DNA of 64,000 nucleotides from contig CAZXPG010000003.1 in NCBI GenBank assembly GCA_964643145.1, forward strand, positions 1 through 64,000. Reading direction: 5' to 3'. Made by a program: the position numbers and the translations under genes. Under the pieces are notes generated by a model. That model was not told where the DNA came from, searched no databases, and worked only from the letters and a program-made list of their open reading frames with translations. Below, one piece after another: positions 18,665 through 27,443 of the stretch. How positions within the stretch are numbered: position 1 is the stretch's first letter; every line of letters begins with the position of its first letter. The stretch is from CAZXPG01 sp964643145 (GTDB lineage: Bacteria; Pseudomonadota; Alphaproteobacteria; Rickettsiales; Arcanibacteraceae).

Positions 18665-18979
18665 AGTTTTTCTCCTTTAGTGAATAAGTGGTTATGTGCT
18701 TAGTGCTTACACCACCTCGGGTAAAACCGCTGTAAGGTTAGGGGGTAAGTGGCATAACCAGCGGGTAAGCTATTGCAGAAAGATTTCTTAGAACCCTATG
18801 GGGCTTTTATATTGACTACAGTAGACTCAGAATTTAGTTGTATATCAGCATAGAAATTGTTACGTCTTTAAAGCTTATGCCAGAACCTACGTTTTGACAG
18901 AGGTCTAATATAAAAGGCCTAGTGACAGTTCAAGTGGAGGGCTGCATATCACCTAAAATGAGAAGGACAAGCTGCATAA
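18665..18979. other. Divergent intergenic region, csbD / cbpA
   Basis: This 315-bp spacer should carry the promoters of two stress-type genes read in opposite directions. The only recognisable element is the 16-bp direct repeat at 18896, repeated after cbpA, whose first bases extend a TTGACA. No small ORF or RNA was identified. Confidence 0.35.
18896..18911 (+). repeat. 16-bp direct repeat, copy before cbpA
   Basis: GACAGAGGTCTAATAT occurs here and again exactly at 19913-19928, bracketing the cbpA gene. The upstream copy is preceded by TT, making TTGACA. Confidence 0.7.
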
Positions 18980-19906
18980 ATGAAGGACCCTTACCAGATA
19001 CTTGGTGTATCCAAAAACGCAACGGATAAAGAAATACAGGCAGCTTACCGTAAGTTGGCCAAGCAATATCACCCTGACTTAAACCCAGGAAATAAAGCGG
19101 CTGAAGAAAAATTTAAGGAAGTGACCGCCGCACAGGAATTGCTATCAAACCCCGAGAAACGCAAACGCTATGATCGGGGGGAAATCAATGCCAGTGGTGA
19201 AGAACATTATTACCGTGGAGGAGGATATCGGAATTTTGCGGAAGGGGCTCCTGGGGAGCACTATAACGCCTTTTATGGGTTTGGTGGTGATAATACCGAT
19301 GTAGGCGATATTTTCTCCCGCTTTTTCCATCAGCACAAACCGCGTCCAGAAAAACCGGTGCTCAGAGCCAAAGGGCGCGATGCAACCTATGAGTTAGATG
19401 TTGAGTTCCTGGATGCTATACGTGGTGCAACCAAGCGCATTACCTTGCCTGGTGGCGAGACGCTGGATGTGAAAATTCCGCCTGGCCTGAAGGATGGGCA
19501 AAGCTTGCGTTTGAAACATAAAGGACAAGAAGGAATTGCCGGGGGTGAGCGGGGAGATGCCTATATTGCCTGCCATATCCTGTCGCATCCGTATTTTACG
19601 CGTAAAGACAATGATATTTACATTACATTGCCGGTAACGCTCAATGAAGCTCTGTCTGGAGGAAAGGTGATGGTGCCCACAGTGACAGGCCCTGTTGCCC
19701 TTTCCATTCCGTCTGGCTCAAATACAGGCAACATATTGCGGTTGAAAGGCAAAGGGGCGATAGATCCGGCCAATAGGAAACAGGGTGACCAATATGTAAC
19801 GTTAAGTGTTTTCCTGCCAGATACACCGGATATGGAGCTCAAAGAATGCGTGAAACGCTGGTCTCTCCAACATAGTTATAATCCGCGTAAACATATGGAG
19901 GGATAA
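18980..19906 (+). CDS. cbpA: CbpA-type DnaJ co-chaperone
   Basis: A 308-residue class II J-protein. The J domain covers about 3-68 with the HPD triad (YHPDLNPG). A Gly/Tyr/Phe-containing linker follows, then two C-terminal substrate-binding beta domains ([17 protein letters not shown] and [15 protein letters not shown]). The zinc-finger region of DnaJ is absent, which separates it from the dnaJ at 49320. CbpA stimulates DnaK ATPase and in E. coli also binds DNA under stress. It is bracketed by 16-bp direct repeats and followed 63 bp on by a small membrane protein gene. Confidence 0.9.
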   Translation: MKDPYQILGVSKNATDKEIQAAYRKLAKQYHPDLNPGNKAAEEKFKEVTAAQELLSNPEKRKRYDRGEINASGEEHYYRGGGYRNFAEGAPGEHYNAFYGFGGDNTDVGDIFSRFFHQHKPRPEKPVLRAKGRDATYELDVEFLDAIRGATKRITLPGGETLDVKIPPGLKDGQSLRLKHKGQEGIAGGERGDAYIACHILSHPYFTRKDNDIYITLPVTLNEALSGGKVMVPTVTGPVALSIPSGSNTGNILRLKGKGAIDPANRKQGDQYVTLSVFLPDTPDMELKECVKRWSLQHSYNPRKHMEG

Positions 19907-19912
19907 TCCCAA

Positions 19913-19928
19913 GACAGAGGTCTAATAT
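19913..19928 (+). repeat. 16-bp direct repeat, copy after cbpA
   Basis: This is an exact copy of the sequence at 18896-18911. It starts seven bases after the cbpA stop codon. Confidence 0.7.
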
Positions 19929-19969
19929 GCTGTTGAATAAGGTCTATTGATAGAAATGGGGAGGAGATA

Positions 19970-20314
19970 ATGGCAACATATAGTACGCAACTAACATCTA
20001 AGGAGAAATATAAAAGCCTGGCCTATATTGTGGCAGCTATTGCGGTTGTATTGCTGCTAATTATCTATTTCTACCGGCAATTAAGCATTCCTTACCATGA
20101 TTATGGTTATCAGCCCATTGCCATTACCATTGTGGTGCTTAATTTCCTGCTACCGTATTTGCTGATGAAACTGATCTTCCGTATCGCATCCTTGCGGGTA
20201 TCGGAAGAAGAATTGCATATCCGCGATATCTGGGAGCAATGGGGACGTGATATGCATGGTTATGATAATTCTGAGACAAAACATAAACACGAACAGCAAG
20301 CGGGTAACGAATAG
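19970..20314 (+). CDS. Small two-span membrane protein, unknown function
   Basis: A 114-residue protein that I do not recognise. It has two hydrophobic segments (about 17-35 and 50-70). A charged C-terminal region (VSEEELHIRDIWEQWGRDMHGYD) ends in a His/Lys-rich tail. GGGGAGGAG is a strong ribosome site seven bases before the ATG. It follows cbpA on the same strand and could be co-transcribed. No catalytic motif is visible. Confidence 0.7.
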   Translation: MATYSTQLTSKEKYKSLAYIVAAIAVVLLLIIYFYRQLSIPYHDYGYQPIAITIVVLNFLLPYLLMKLIFRIASLRVSEEELHIRDIWEQWGRDMHGYDNSETKHKHEQQAGNE

Positions 20315-20322
20315 AGCTCTGT

Positions 20323-20336
20323 CAAAACTGAGGTTA
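20323..20336. repeat. Isolated TIR-element end
   Basis: CAAAACTGAGGTTA matches the end of the 240-bp elements. A second partial copy, ACACTGAGGTTA, follows at about 20398, and TAACCTCA (reverse orientation) is at about 20425. Together they may be the remains of one eroded element between the membrane-protein gene and rpmJ. Confidence 0.4.
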
Positions 20337-20489
20337 CGTACACTGCGGTTTTGTAGTGAAGTGACTCCAGCGCACTCGTCTCACCAGAACCCATAAAAAC
20401 ACTGAGGTTAAAATATTGTTGACATAACCTCAAGCTTCCTGTAGCTAGAATCTTTTATATAAGCAACGCCTGGAGGGGTGGTCATTACC

Positions 20490-20615
20490 ATGAAGATTTT
20501 AAGTTCTCTGAAATCTGCCAAAAAACGCGATAAAAACTGCCGTGTGGTACGTCGTAAAGGCAGAATCTATGTGATTAATAAAGCAAACCCGCGTTTCAAA
20601 GCGCGTCAAGGTTAG
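20490..20615 (+). CDS. rpmJ: Ribosomal protein bL36
   Basis: A 41-residue bL36. [17 protein letters not shown] and the C-terminal PRFKARQG are characteristic of the alphaproteobacterial form. Of the zinc-ligand cysteines only NC-R is present, so this is the zinc-free (C-minus-like) variety. GGAGGGG precedes the ATG. A terminator follows within ten bases, so it is monocistronic. TTGACA at 20419 may be part of its promoter, within the 14-mer shared with the RTX-like gene. Confidence 0.95.
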   Translation: MKILSSLKSAKKRDKNCRVVRRKGRIYVINKANPRFKARQG

Positions 20616-20621
20616 TGTGCC

Positions 20622-20650
20622 AAAAGCCCACCCTATGGTGGGCTTTTTTG
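20622..20650 (+). terminator. Terminator of rpmJ
   Basis: AAAAGCCCACC-CTAT-GGTGGGCTTTTTT forms a compact GC-rich hairpin with a T-run. Confidence 0.92.
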
Positions 20651-20792
20651 TAGCTAGCAGTTAGAGCATATGAACACTACCACTAAACTCTAGACTCTAA
20701 ACGCTAACCACTCATTAGAAATAGTTGCAGTTTCCACCAAACGCGCATAGAATTGTTGCCGTTAGTATAATTTTCTGGCCGCTATTTCCTCA

Positions 20793-21926
20793 ATGTATTG
20801 CTATACCCGTTATATTGTTAAGTCGCTTATTGTTCCAGCTTTGCTGATATTATGTACACTCACATCTATCATCTGGTTAACACAGGCACTGCGGTTTATT
20901 GACCTGATTGTCAATCGGGGCTTAGATTTCTCCACCTTCTTCTACCTTTCCCTGCTGCTTATTCCTTCGCTTGCCACGGTGGTGTTGCCTATCTCCTTAT
21001 TCACTGCCGTGATACTGGTTTATAACAAGCTGATTATGGATAGTGAGCTAATTGTCCTGAAAGGCGCAGGTCTCAGCAAGTTTGACCTGGCCAAGCCAGC
21101 ACTGATTGTGGCACTGGGCGCAACGCTTCTTGGTTATGCCATGTCGCTCTATCTCTTGCCCGCTTCATACCGTGAATTTAAGGATATGCAGGCATTCATC
21201 CGTAATAACTATGCCTCACTGCTATTGCAGGAGGGGGTATTTAGCAGTCCGGTGGAGGGGTTAACCGTATATATCCAGGAACGGCAGGCTGATGGTATGT
21301 TGAAGGGTATATTGGTGCATGATGGGCGCACCCCTGATAAACCTGTAACTATGATGGCACAGCAGGGAGCCTTGGTGCAAACAGCACAAGGGCCACGGTT
21401 TGACCTGATCAATGGCAACCGCCAGGAAATTAACCACCAGCAAGGGCAGCTCTCGCTGCTGTATTTCGACCATTATTCCCTCGATTTAAGTATTTACACC
21501 AACCGTAAAGAACATCGCTGGCGTGAACCACAAGAGCGTTATATCAACGAACTATTTTACCCGGGAGTTGATGACCGCCCTTCCATGTGGGGCAAACTAC
21601 GGGCAGAAGGGCACCAACGCCTGACCTGGCCGCTCTATAATCTCATCCTGGCCGTTGTGGCGTTGGCTGCGATGTTTTCGGGTTCATTTAACCGTCGTGG
21701 CCAATGGAAGCGTATTCTGATGGCCACAGTGATTGCCGCATGTGTGGTGATTATTGCGGTGGGGCTCAATAATATTGTTGCTGGTATGAGTGCCCTAAGC
21801 CCACTAATGTATGTGAATGTTGTAGCAACGTTAGCAGCAAGTTTCACAATCCTTATTGCCAATAGGCCGTTTACTGCGCTGCGTATGTGGTTAACGCCGA
21901 AAAAACCAGTGGAAGGGCAAAGGTAA
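20793..21926 (+). CDS. lptF: LPS export permease LptF
   Basis: A 377-residue YjgP/YjgQ-family permease of the Lpt system, which extracts lipopolysaccharide from the inner membrane. Three N-terminal spans (about 13-33, 48-72, 97-120), a periplasmic beta-jellyroll region (about 140-265) and three C-terminal spans (about 280-370) fit the family. The EL-VLKGAGLSKFDLAKPAL coupling region is visible. The LptG partner, normally adjacent, is not in the window. I prefer LptF over LptG on its position as a lone first gene, but the distinction is modest. sdhA begins 18 bases after the stop. Confidence 0.85.
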   Translation: MYCYTRYIVKSLIVPALLILCTLTSIIWLTQALRFIDLIVNRGLDFSTFFYLSLLLIPSLATVVLPISLFTAVILVYNKLIMDSELIVLKGAGLSKFDLAKPALIVALGATLLGYAMSLYLLPASYREFKDMQAFIRNNYASLLLQEGVFSSPVEGLTVYIQERQADGMLKGILVHDGRTPDKPVTMMAQQGALVQTAQGPRFDLINGNRQEINHQQGQLSLLYFDHYSLDLSIYTNRKEHRWREPQERYINELFYPGVDDRPSMWGKLRAEGHQRLTWPLYNLILAVVALAAMFSGSFNRRGQWKRILMATVIAACVVIIAVGLNNIVAGMSALSPLMYVNVVATLAASFTILIANRPFTALRMWLTPKKPVEGQR

Positions 21927-21944
21927 ACAAGGTATATTCCAACC

Positions 21945-23738
21945 ATGAACAGTAACGCATATCCCCTTACCCATCATTATTACGATATTGTGATTGTCGG
22001 AGCCGGTGGGGCTGGCCTGATGGCGGCACTTTATGCAGCCAGAGCTGGTTTCTCGGTTGCCTGCATCAGCAAGGTACTCCCTACTCTTAGCCATACAGTG
22101 GCGGCACAAGGGGGGATTAACGCGGCGCTCGGCAATGTGGCGCATGATGACTGGCACTGGCATATGTATGACACAGTGCGTGGTTCCGACTGGCTGGGCG
22201 ATCAGGATGCTATTGAATATATGTGCCGTCATGCGGCGGAAGCAATCGGCGAACTTGACGCGATGGGCGTGCCGTTTTCACGCCTGCCCGACGGCCGTAT
22301 CTATCAGCGCATGTATGGCGGGCAGTCTACCGAATATGGCAAAGGGCCATTTGCCTACCGTGCCTGCGCCGCGGCAGACCGTACCGGCCATGCTATTTTA
22401 CATACACTCTATGCCCAAGCGGAAAAGCAGCATGTCCCCTTCTTTTCTGAGTATTTTGTCCTTGATTTGCTGGGGGATACCAAAGAAGCTATCGATGGCG
22501 TGCTTGCCTGGAACAAAGCAGAAGGTACACTGCACGCCTTCCATGCCCACCAAGTAATAATGGCAACAGGCGGTTATGGGCAGGTCTATCACACTAACAC
22601 CTCATCCAGCATTTGTACCGGTGACGGTAACGCCATGTGCCTGCGTGCCGGATTGCCACTACAGGATATGGAATTTGTGCAGTTCCACCCTACGGGTATT
22701 TACGATGCCGGAGTGTTGATTACAGAGGCAGCACGCGCCGAGGGCGGTTATCTCGTCAATGCGGATGGGGAACGTTTCATGCAACGTTACGCGCCAAGCT
22801 ATGGCGATCTGGCCTCGCGGGATGTAATTAGCCGGGCGATAGCCACGGAAATTGCCGAAGGGCGCGGCGTCGGCGAGAAGAAAGACCATGTGTTGCTCTG
22901 TCTTAACCATTTAAGTCCAGATGTGTTTGAAGACAAGCTACCTACCGTATTTGAAACCTGCAAGACCTTTGGCAATATTAGCCCACTCTCTGACCCTATA
23001 CCAGTCGCACCTTCCGCTCATTATACTATGGGAGGCATTCCCACTAACTACCGCGGCGAGGTTACTACGGTAGAGCATGGTCAGGAACGGGTAGTGGCAG
23101 GGCTAATGGCTATTGGTGAGGCGGCTTGTGTTTCCGTACATGGAGCAAACCGGCTGGGATGCAACTCCTTGCTTGATCTATTAGTATTTGCCAAAAGTGC
23201 CATTGACCACACCAAAGCCACACTTCGGCCAAACAGTGCACACCCTACGATTAATCCTGCATTCTATGAGGCACCGCTTGCCAGGTTTGATGCTGCCCGC
23301 TATGCCAGAGGTGACATAAGAGCGGCAGAAGTAAAGCAGGTGATGAAGGAAACCATGCAGCGTTATGCCGGCGTGTTCCGTACGGAATCTATGCTGCAAG
23401 AAGGGGTAAGCACATTGCAAGCATTATATAGATCATTGCCTCATATTGCCTTAACGGAGCATTCGCTTGTCTGGAACAATCCTCTTCAAGAGGTGTTGGA
23501 ACTACATAACCTGATGAAACAAGCGTTGGTAACAGCTACCTGTGCGCTTAACCGTACAGAGAGCCGTGGCTCGCATTACCGGCAGGATTACCCTGTCCGT
23601 GATGATGCTAACTGGTTTATGCATTCACTGGCGTGGTTAGACAGTGATGGGAGCGTGCAGTCTGGCAGCCGTTCGGTGCGGATGCAACCGCTCAGCCCAG
23701 ATATAGCGTCTTTCCCGTTAGAGGAGCGGAAATACTGA
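21945..23738 (+). CDS. sdhA: Succinate dehydrogenase flavoprotein subunit
   Basis: A 597-residue complex II flavoprotein that oxidises succinate to fumarate and passes electrons to FAD. The dinucleotide fold [19 protein letters not shown] opens the protein. The FAD-linking histidine lies in [16 protein letters not shown]. The active-site stretch HPTGIY and the capping segment [18 protein letters not shown] are intact. The length and C-terminus match SdhA rather than NadB or soluble fumarate reductase. SdhC, SdhD and SdhB, normally contiguous, are absent from this locus. It is packed between lptF and a pentapeptide-repeat gene (2-bp gap). Confidence 0.93.
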   Translation: MNSNAYPLTHHYYDIVIVGAGGAGLMAALYAARAGFSVACISKVLPTLSHTVAAQGGINAALGNVAHDDWHWHMYDTVRGSDWLGDQDAIEYMCRHAAEAIGELDAMGVPFSRLPDGRIYQRMYGGQSTEYGKGPFAYRACAAADRTGHAILHTLYAQAEKQHVPFFSEYFVLDLLGDTKEAIDGVLAWNKAEGTLHAFHAHQVIMATGGYGQVYHTNTSSSICTGDGNAMCLRAGLPLQDMEFVQFHPTGIYDAGVLITEAARAEGGYLVNADGERFMQRYAPSYGDLASRDVISRAIATEIAEGRGVGEKKDHVLLCLNHLSPDVFEDKLPTVFETCKTFGNISPLSDPIPVAPSAHYTMGGIPTNYRGEVTTVEHGQERVVAGLMAIGEAACVSVHGANRLGCNSLLDLLVFAKSAIDHTKATLRPNSAHPTINPAFYEAPLARFDAARYARGDIRAAEVKQVMKETMQRYAGVFRTESMLQEGVSTLQALYRSLPHIALTEHSLVWNNPLQEVLELHNLMKQALVTATCALNRTESRGSHYRQDYPVRDDANWFMHSLAWLDSDGSVQSGSRSVRMQPLSPDIASFPLEERKY

Positions 23739-23740
23739 CC

Positions 23741-24694
23741 ATGAAGCCTGTTATAATAAAACGCCATATAATACATGCGCTGTTGGTGATGGCTGCACTG
23801 GTGGCAGTGGTGATTGCGTTTAACTATAAATACCAGCCTGCTATCCAGATTGTCTCTAGTGAGGAGAGCTTTCCAATCCCTGCCAGCATACCAAATGACA
23901 CCTCAGTTATTGCCGATTTGCGCCAATATCTGACCCCGCTTAAATCCCGTGAATCGTTAAACCGTGAAACGATACAATCCTATGTGCTCACCTATAAGGC
24001 GCAAGGCTTTCCTGTGAACCTGGTGAAGGAATTTGGAGCAAATTTTGCTGAAATGGATTTGCGCCGCCTCTATTTGCGCGATGTGGGCTTGCGGAGTGCC
24101 GATCTTCATAACAGCCTGCTTGACCGTAGCGATATGCGGAATAGCTATCTTTTCCGTGCCAACCTTACCGGAGCAAGCATTGCAGCTTCCGATCTGGAAC
24201 ATGCATTCCTCAATGAAGCCAATATGATGGATGCCAACCTCACTGGCGCAAGTTTGGTGAATGCTTCACTCATGAATAGCAATTTAGACAGCGTCAATTT
24301 ACAAAATGCCGATTTACGGGGGGCACTGCTGATTGGTGCCAACCTAGCTGGGGCCAATCTTTCTGGGGCCGATTTCAGAGAGGCAAATCTTTCCGGTGCA
24401 GATCTTTCCGGCGCAAACCTGACAGGTGCCAATTTTTCCGGTGCAGAACTCTATGAGGCAAACCTCAAGAATGCCACTCTCACCGGCACCCTGTTTCGTG
24501 GGGCGTTCTTACGGGAAGCACGCTTCTCTCATGCGGAACTCTGGCAAACCGATCTTTCTCAGGCCGATTTACGCGGTGCCCGTTTTGAAGGCACCTCTAT
24601 TAAAGGAAGCCTCTTTAAACGGGCGAAGATTGATGATATACAGGGAATAACCCAGGAACAAATCAAAACCATCCAGCAATGGGTGAAGGAGTGA
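23741..24694 (+). CDS. Membrane-anchored pentapeptide-repeat protein
   Basis: A 317-residue protein with one N-terminal membrane span (about 10-28). An unassigned domain follows to about 100, then some 35 A(D/N)LxX pentapeptide repeats (about 105-300) that should form a right-handed quadrilateral beta-helix, probably periplasmic. A short helix closes the protein ([14 protein letters not shown]). Pentapeptide proteins range from gyrase mimics to structural scaffolds; nothing here selects a function. It starts two bases after sdhA, so it is almost certainly co-transcribed with it. Confidence 0.85.
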   Translation: MKPVIIKRHIIHALLVMAALVAVVIAFNYKYQPAIQIVSSEESFPIPASIPNDTSVIADLRQYLTPLKSRESLNRETIQSYVLTYKAQGFPVNLVKEFGANFAEMDLRRLYLRDVGLRSADLHNSLLDRSDMRNSYLFRANLTGASIAASDLEHAFLNEANMMDANLTGASLVNASLMNSNLDSVNLQNADLRGALLIGANLAGANLSGADFREANLSGADLSGANLTGANFSGAELYEANLKNATLTGTLFRGAFLREARFSHAELWQTDLSQADLRGARFEGTSIKGSLFKRAKIDDIQGITQEQIKTIQQWVKE

Positions 24695-24733
24695 AAGGGT
24701 GTCTAGACTCCAGACTCCTAAAAAGAACTAATT

Positions 24734-25399
24734 ATGCCAAAACAACCAACACGTATTGCCCCTTCTATTCTGTCTGCCGATTTTGCCATTCTTGGTGAAG
24801 AGGTCAAACGCATTACTGACGCCGGAGCCGATTATATCCATGTCGATGTGATGGACGGCCATTTTGTGCCCAATATCACCATCGGGCCTGATGTGGTGAA
24901 AGCTCTGCGCCCTTATAGCGATAAGGTGTTTGATGTACATCTGATGATTGCGCCGGTTGACCCGTATATTCCTTTATTTGCAGCAGCAGGCGCAGATATT
25001 ATCACTGTCCATGCCGAAGCCGTGGTGCATCTTGACCGTACCATCCAGCTTATCAAGTCGCTTGGCAAGAAAGCCGGGGTGTCGCTGGTGCCTTCCACTT
25101 CTCCTTCTGTGCTCGATTATATTCTGCCGGAGCTTGACCTGGTGCTAGTGATGTCGGTCAATCCTGGTTTTGGCGGGCAGGCATTTCTACCTTCGCAGCT
25201 AGAGAAAATCCGTATTATTCGCGAGAACATAGACCGTACCGGTAAAAGGATTGACTTAGAAGTGGATGGCGGCGTTACCCCTGCCAATGCGGAGGCAGTG
25301 ATTGCAGCCGGAGCCGATGTACTGGTGGCAGGATCGGCGGTGTTTAAAGGCGGGCCTGCTGCATACCGGCAGAATATTGCCGCACTCAGGCAGGGGTAG
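24734..25399 (+). CDS. rpe: Ribulose-phosphate 3-epimerase
   Basis: A 221-residue TIM-barrel enzyme interconverting ribulose-5-phosphate and xylulose-5-phosphate. Signatures are [23 protein letters not shown] with metal and catalytic residues, [11 protein letters not shown], and EVDGGVTP near the phosphate site. The length is full. It lies after a short AGTCT-type repeat spacer following the pentapeptide gene, and the next gene begins four bases after its stop. Confidence 0.97.
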   Translation: MPKQPTRIAPSILSADFAILGEEVKRITDAGADYIHVDVMDGHFVPNITIGPDVVKALRPYSDKVFDVHLMIAPVDPYIPLFAAAGADIITVHAEAVVHLDRTIQLIKSLGKKAGVSLVPSTSPSVLDYILPELDLVLVMSVNPGFGGQAFLPSQLEKIRIIRENIDRTGKRIDLEVDGGVTPANAEAVIAAGADVLVAGSAVFKGGPAAYRQNIAALRQG

Positions 25400-25403
25400 G
25401 TGG

Positions 25404-26855
25404 ATGCGCGCTGTTTCCCGTTTGCTTCCCCATCCGCTGGTAATAGCCAGTTTCACGCTGGCCTTTGCTTTTTACATGATTTATGGGCAATTACCCTTTG
25501 ATGACCCGGATGCGCCCTGGCATATAGCGGCAGGTGACTGGATTCTTGCCCATCATAGTATCCCACATACTGACCCGTTTTCGTATACAGCAGGCAACAC
25601 GCCCTGGTATAATATTTCCTGGTTGTGGGATATTGCATTAAGTGCAGCCACTTCTAGTGCAGGAGGCTTGCTCGGTGCGCAGTTGCTGGGGGTGATGACG
25701 GCAGCATTGGCCGTGGCACTGTTATGCTATAGCTTACAGAAGCGCGGGATAAAAGAAGACCCGATTAAAGTCGCGTTGTTTTTAAGCGGGCTGGTGTTTG
25801 CCAGCTATTCCCTGGTACGCCCGCAGCAGGTGAGTTATGTATGTATTATCCTGTTCCATATATTGCTTCATGATAGCCGTGAACAGCGGCGCATCAGCAC
25901 GCTTGTTATCTTGCCGTTATTAATGGTGCTGTGGGTGAATATGCACGGCTTCTTCCTGGTAGGGTTCACGCTGTTTGGCGCTTATGGGCTGGAAGCCTTG
26001 TGGCGCAATGATAAAGCCTGGTTCCGTTACTTATTTATTGGGGGTGCCGCCTGCTTTGTTGCTATGTTCCTCAACCCATATGGTGTCGGAATCATAACAG
26101 CGACGCTGCGCACCTTAGATAGTGTGATTACCAGCTATATTAATGAATGGCATCCCTTTACCTACGGCAACATCCTGCCCTCCACGCTCTATGTGCTGGC
26201 TATAATCATGGTGTCTAACCCCAGGGATAAGGATATTCCGCTCGCCGATAAAATCCTCACTTTCTGCTGGCTGCTAATGGCATTGAATTCCATACGCAAT
26301 TTTGTCGCGCTGGCCTGTGTAGCTGCACCTTATATGGCGATGAATATGCAGAAAGCCATGGTGCTGCACCCACAGAAAGATGTATCTGCGCCTAAATACC
26401 GGCTGGGCATGGCCGGGCTGGCTTGTGCGGTGGTGGTGGTGCTGGCGCTGCCTGCCACTCAGCATTATCTGGGGCGGGATAAGATGCCAGCCGATGTGCC
26501 GGTGGAAGAAATGGCCTATATCCGTGAGCATTACCCCGATACACGTTTCTTAAATGATTATGGCCTGGGGGGATATTTAATTTACTATCTCCACGACATC
26601 CAGAAAGTGTTTGTGGATGGCCGGGCAGGAACTGCCTATTCAGAAGCCCTGCTTAGGGATTTCCTGAAATTTTATAGCCTGATGCCGGGGTTCGAGAAAA
26701 TGATTGATAGCTATCACGTTAACGGCATTATCGTGAAAAAGAACCACCTATTTGCACGCTATTATACACAGGCCAAACTTCAAGGATGGAAACCGGTATT
26801 TAGCGGCAAGGTAGCCACTATTTACATTAGGGAGAAGCATGTCCCTTCGCCCTAA
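25404..26855 (+). CDS. Polytopic membrane protein, GT-C-like, unknown substrate
   Basis: A 483-residue protein with about ten membrane spans between residues 10 and 380 and a C-terminal soluble region. The first loop carries DDPDAPWHIAAGDWIL, a pattern of acidic residues and His/Trp after the first span that recalls GT-C glycosyltransferases. Later conserved-looking loops are VRPQQVSYV, WVNMHGFFLVG, NPYG and EWHPF. The tail reads FLNDYGLGGYLIYYL ... VFVDGRAGTAY. The ATG at 25404 has AGGTGG upstream and follows rpe by four bases. I infer a lipid-linked-sugar or surface-glycan role, with low certainty. Confidence 0.6.
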   Translation: MRAVSRLLPHPLVIASFTLAFAFYMIYGQLPFDDPDAPWHIAAGDWILAHHSIPHTDPFSYTAGNTPWYNISWLWDIALSAATSSAGGLLGAQLLGVMTAALAVALLCYSLQKRGIKEDPIKVALFLSGLVFASYSLVRPQQVSYVCIILFHILLHDSREQRRISTLVILPLLMVLWVNMHGFFLVGFTLFGAYGLEALWRNDKAWFRYLFIGGAACFVAMFLNPYGVGIITATLRTLDSVITSYINEWHPFTYGNILPSTLYVLAIIMVSNPRDKDIPLADKILTFCWLLMALNSIRNFVALACVAAPYMAMNMQKAMVLHPQKDVSAPKYRLGMAGLACAVVVVLALPATQHYLGRDKMPADVPVEEMAYIREHYPDTRFLNDYGLGGYLIYYLHDIQKVFVDGRAGTAYSEALLRDFLKFYSLMPGFEKMIDSYHVNGIIVKKNHLFARYYTQAKLQGWKPVFSGKVATIYIREKHVPSP

Positions 26856-26895
26856 AGGGTTTCTCACGATGTAGGCTTATGGTGCCATTCGATGT

Positions 26896-27342
26896 TTAGC
26901 GTTGGTGTTGGTGTTGGGGCTCCCTCACTCTGCCATTATTCTCGACCGCCTGCACATTATTGCTGGGGCACAGCATCGCTACCACCTGCCCTACACGCGG
27001 AGTAAGGCTTGCCCCTGTCGACACGCCTGTACCAAAATCCGCCAAATATTGGTTTCCAACAGGCCCCAGTAATGACCCAACAGCATGCGTTGAAACAAGC
27101 AGTGATGTAGCGATAACATCCGTCGTATCCGGCAATATTGAGGCATTATTGGGCACCACTCCCCGTCTCATAGCATGACCTACACATACACCTAATCCGT
27201 ATGTCATACCGTCAGCAACACCTGGCATACCTCGAGTGATTATGCCACGAATAGCGCCTACTAGCATAGCGTAGACTGCAACAAAAGCCGACGTGATAGT
27301 GTATGCTTTCTCTTTCTCATTGGCAGTAAGTTCTCTAGCCAT
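26896..27342 (-). CDS. Hypothetical membrane-associated protein
   Basis: A 148-residue protein that I do not recognise. Hydrophobic, glycine-rich segments lie at about 15-35 and 45-60, with a third weaker one near 85-100. The C-terminus is polar and ends QHQHQR. An AAGGA site precedes the ATG. It lies about 100 bp downstream of the propeller-repeat gene on the same strand and may be its operon partner. A Gly/Ala-rich, channel-like pattern is suggestive of small pore or holin-like proteins, but no family motif supports that. Confidence 0.6.
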   Translation of the reverse strand: MARELTANEKEKAYTITSAFVAVYAMLVGAIRGIITRGMPGVADGMTYGLGVCVGHAMRRGVVPNNASILPDTTDVIATSLLVSTHAVGSLLGPVGNQYLADFGTGVSTGASLTPRVGQVVAMLCPSNNVQAVENNGRVREPQHQHQR

Positions 27343-27443
27343 TTTTTTATCCTTCTATATCTATTTGCTCAGGGCATGCCCTAACAATATAAGTGTTCAT
27401 ATAACCTGAGGGAGAAGCCTTCCTTCTCGCTGAGGGGCATCAT

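Noticed and set aside
21945..23738. L-aspartate oxidase or fumarate reductase in place of SdhA
   Set aside because: The length, [20 protein letters not shown] and C-terminal region follow SdhA.
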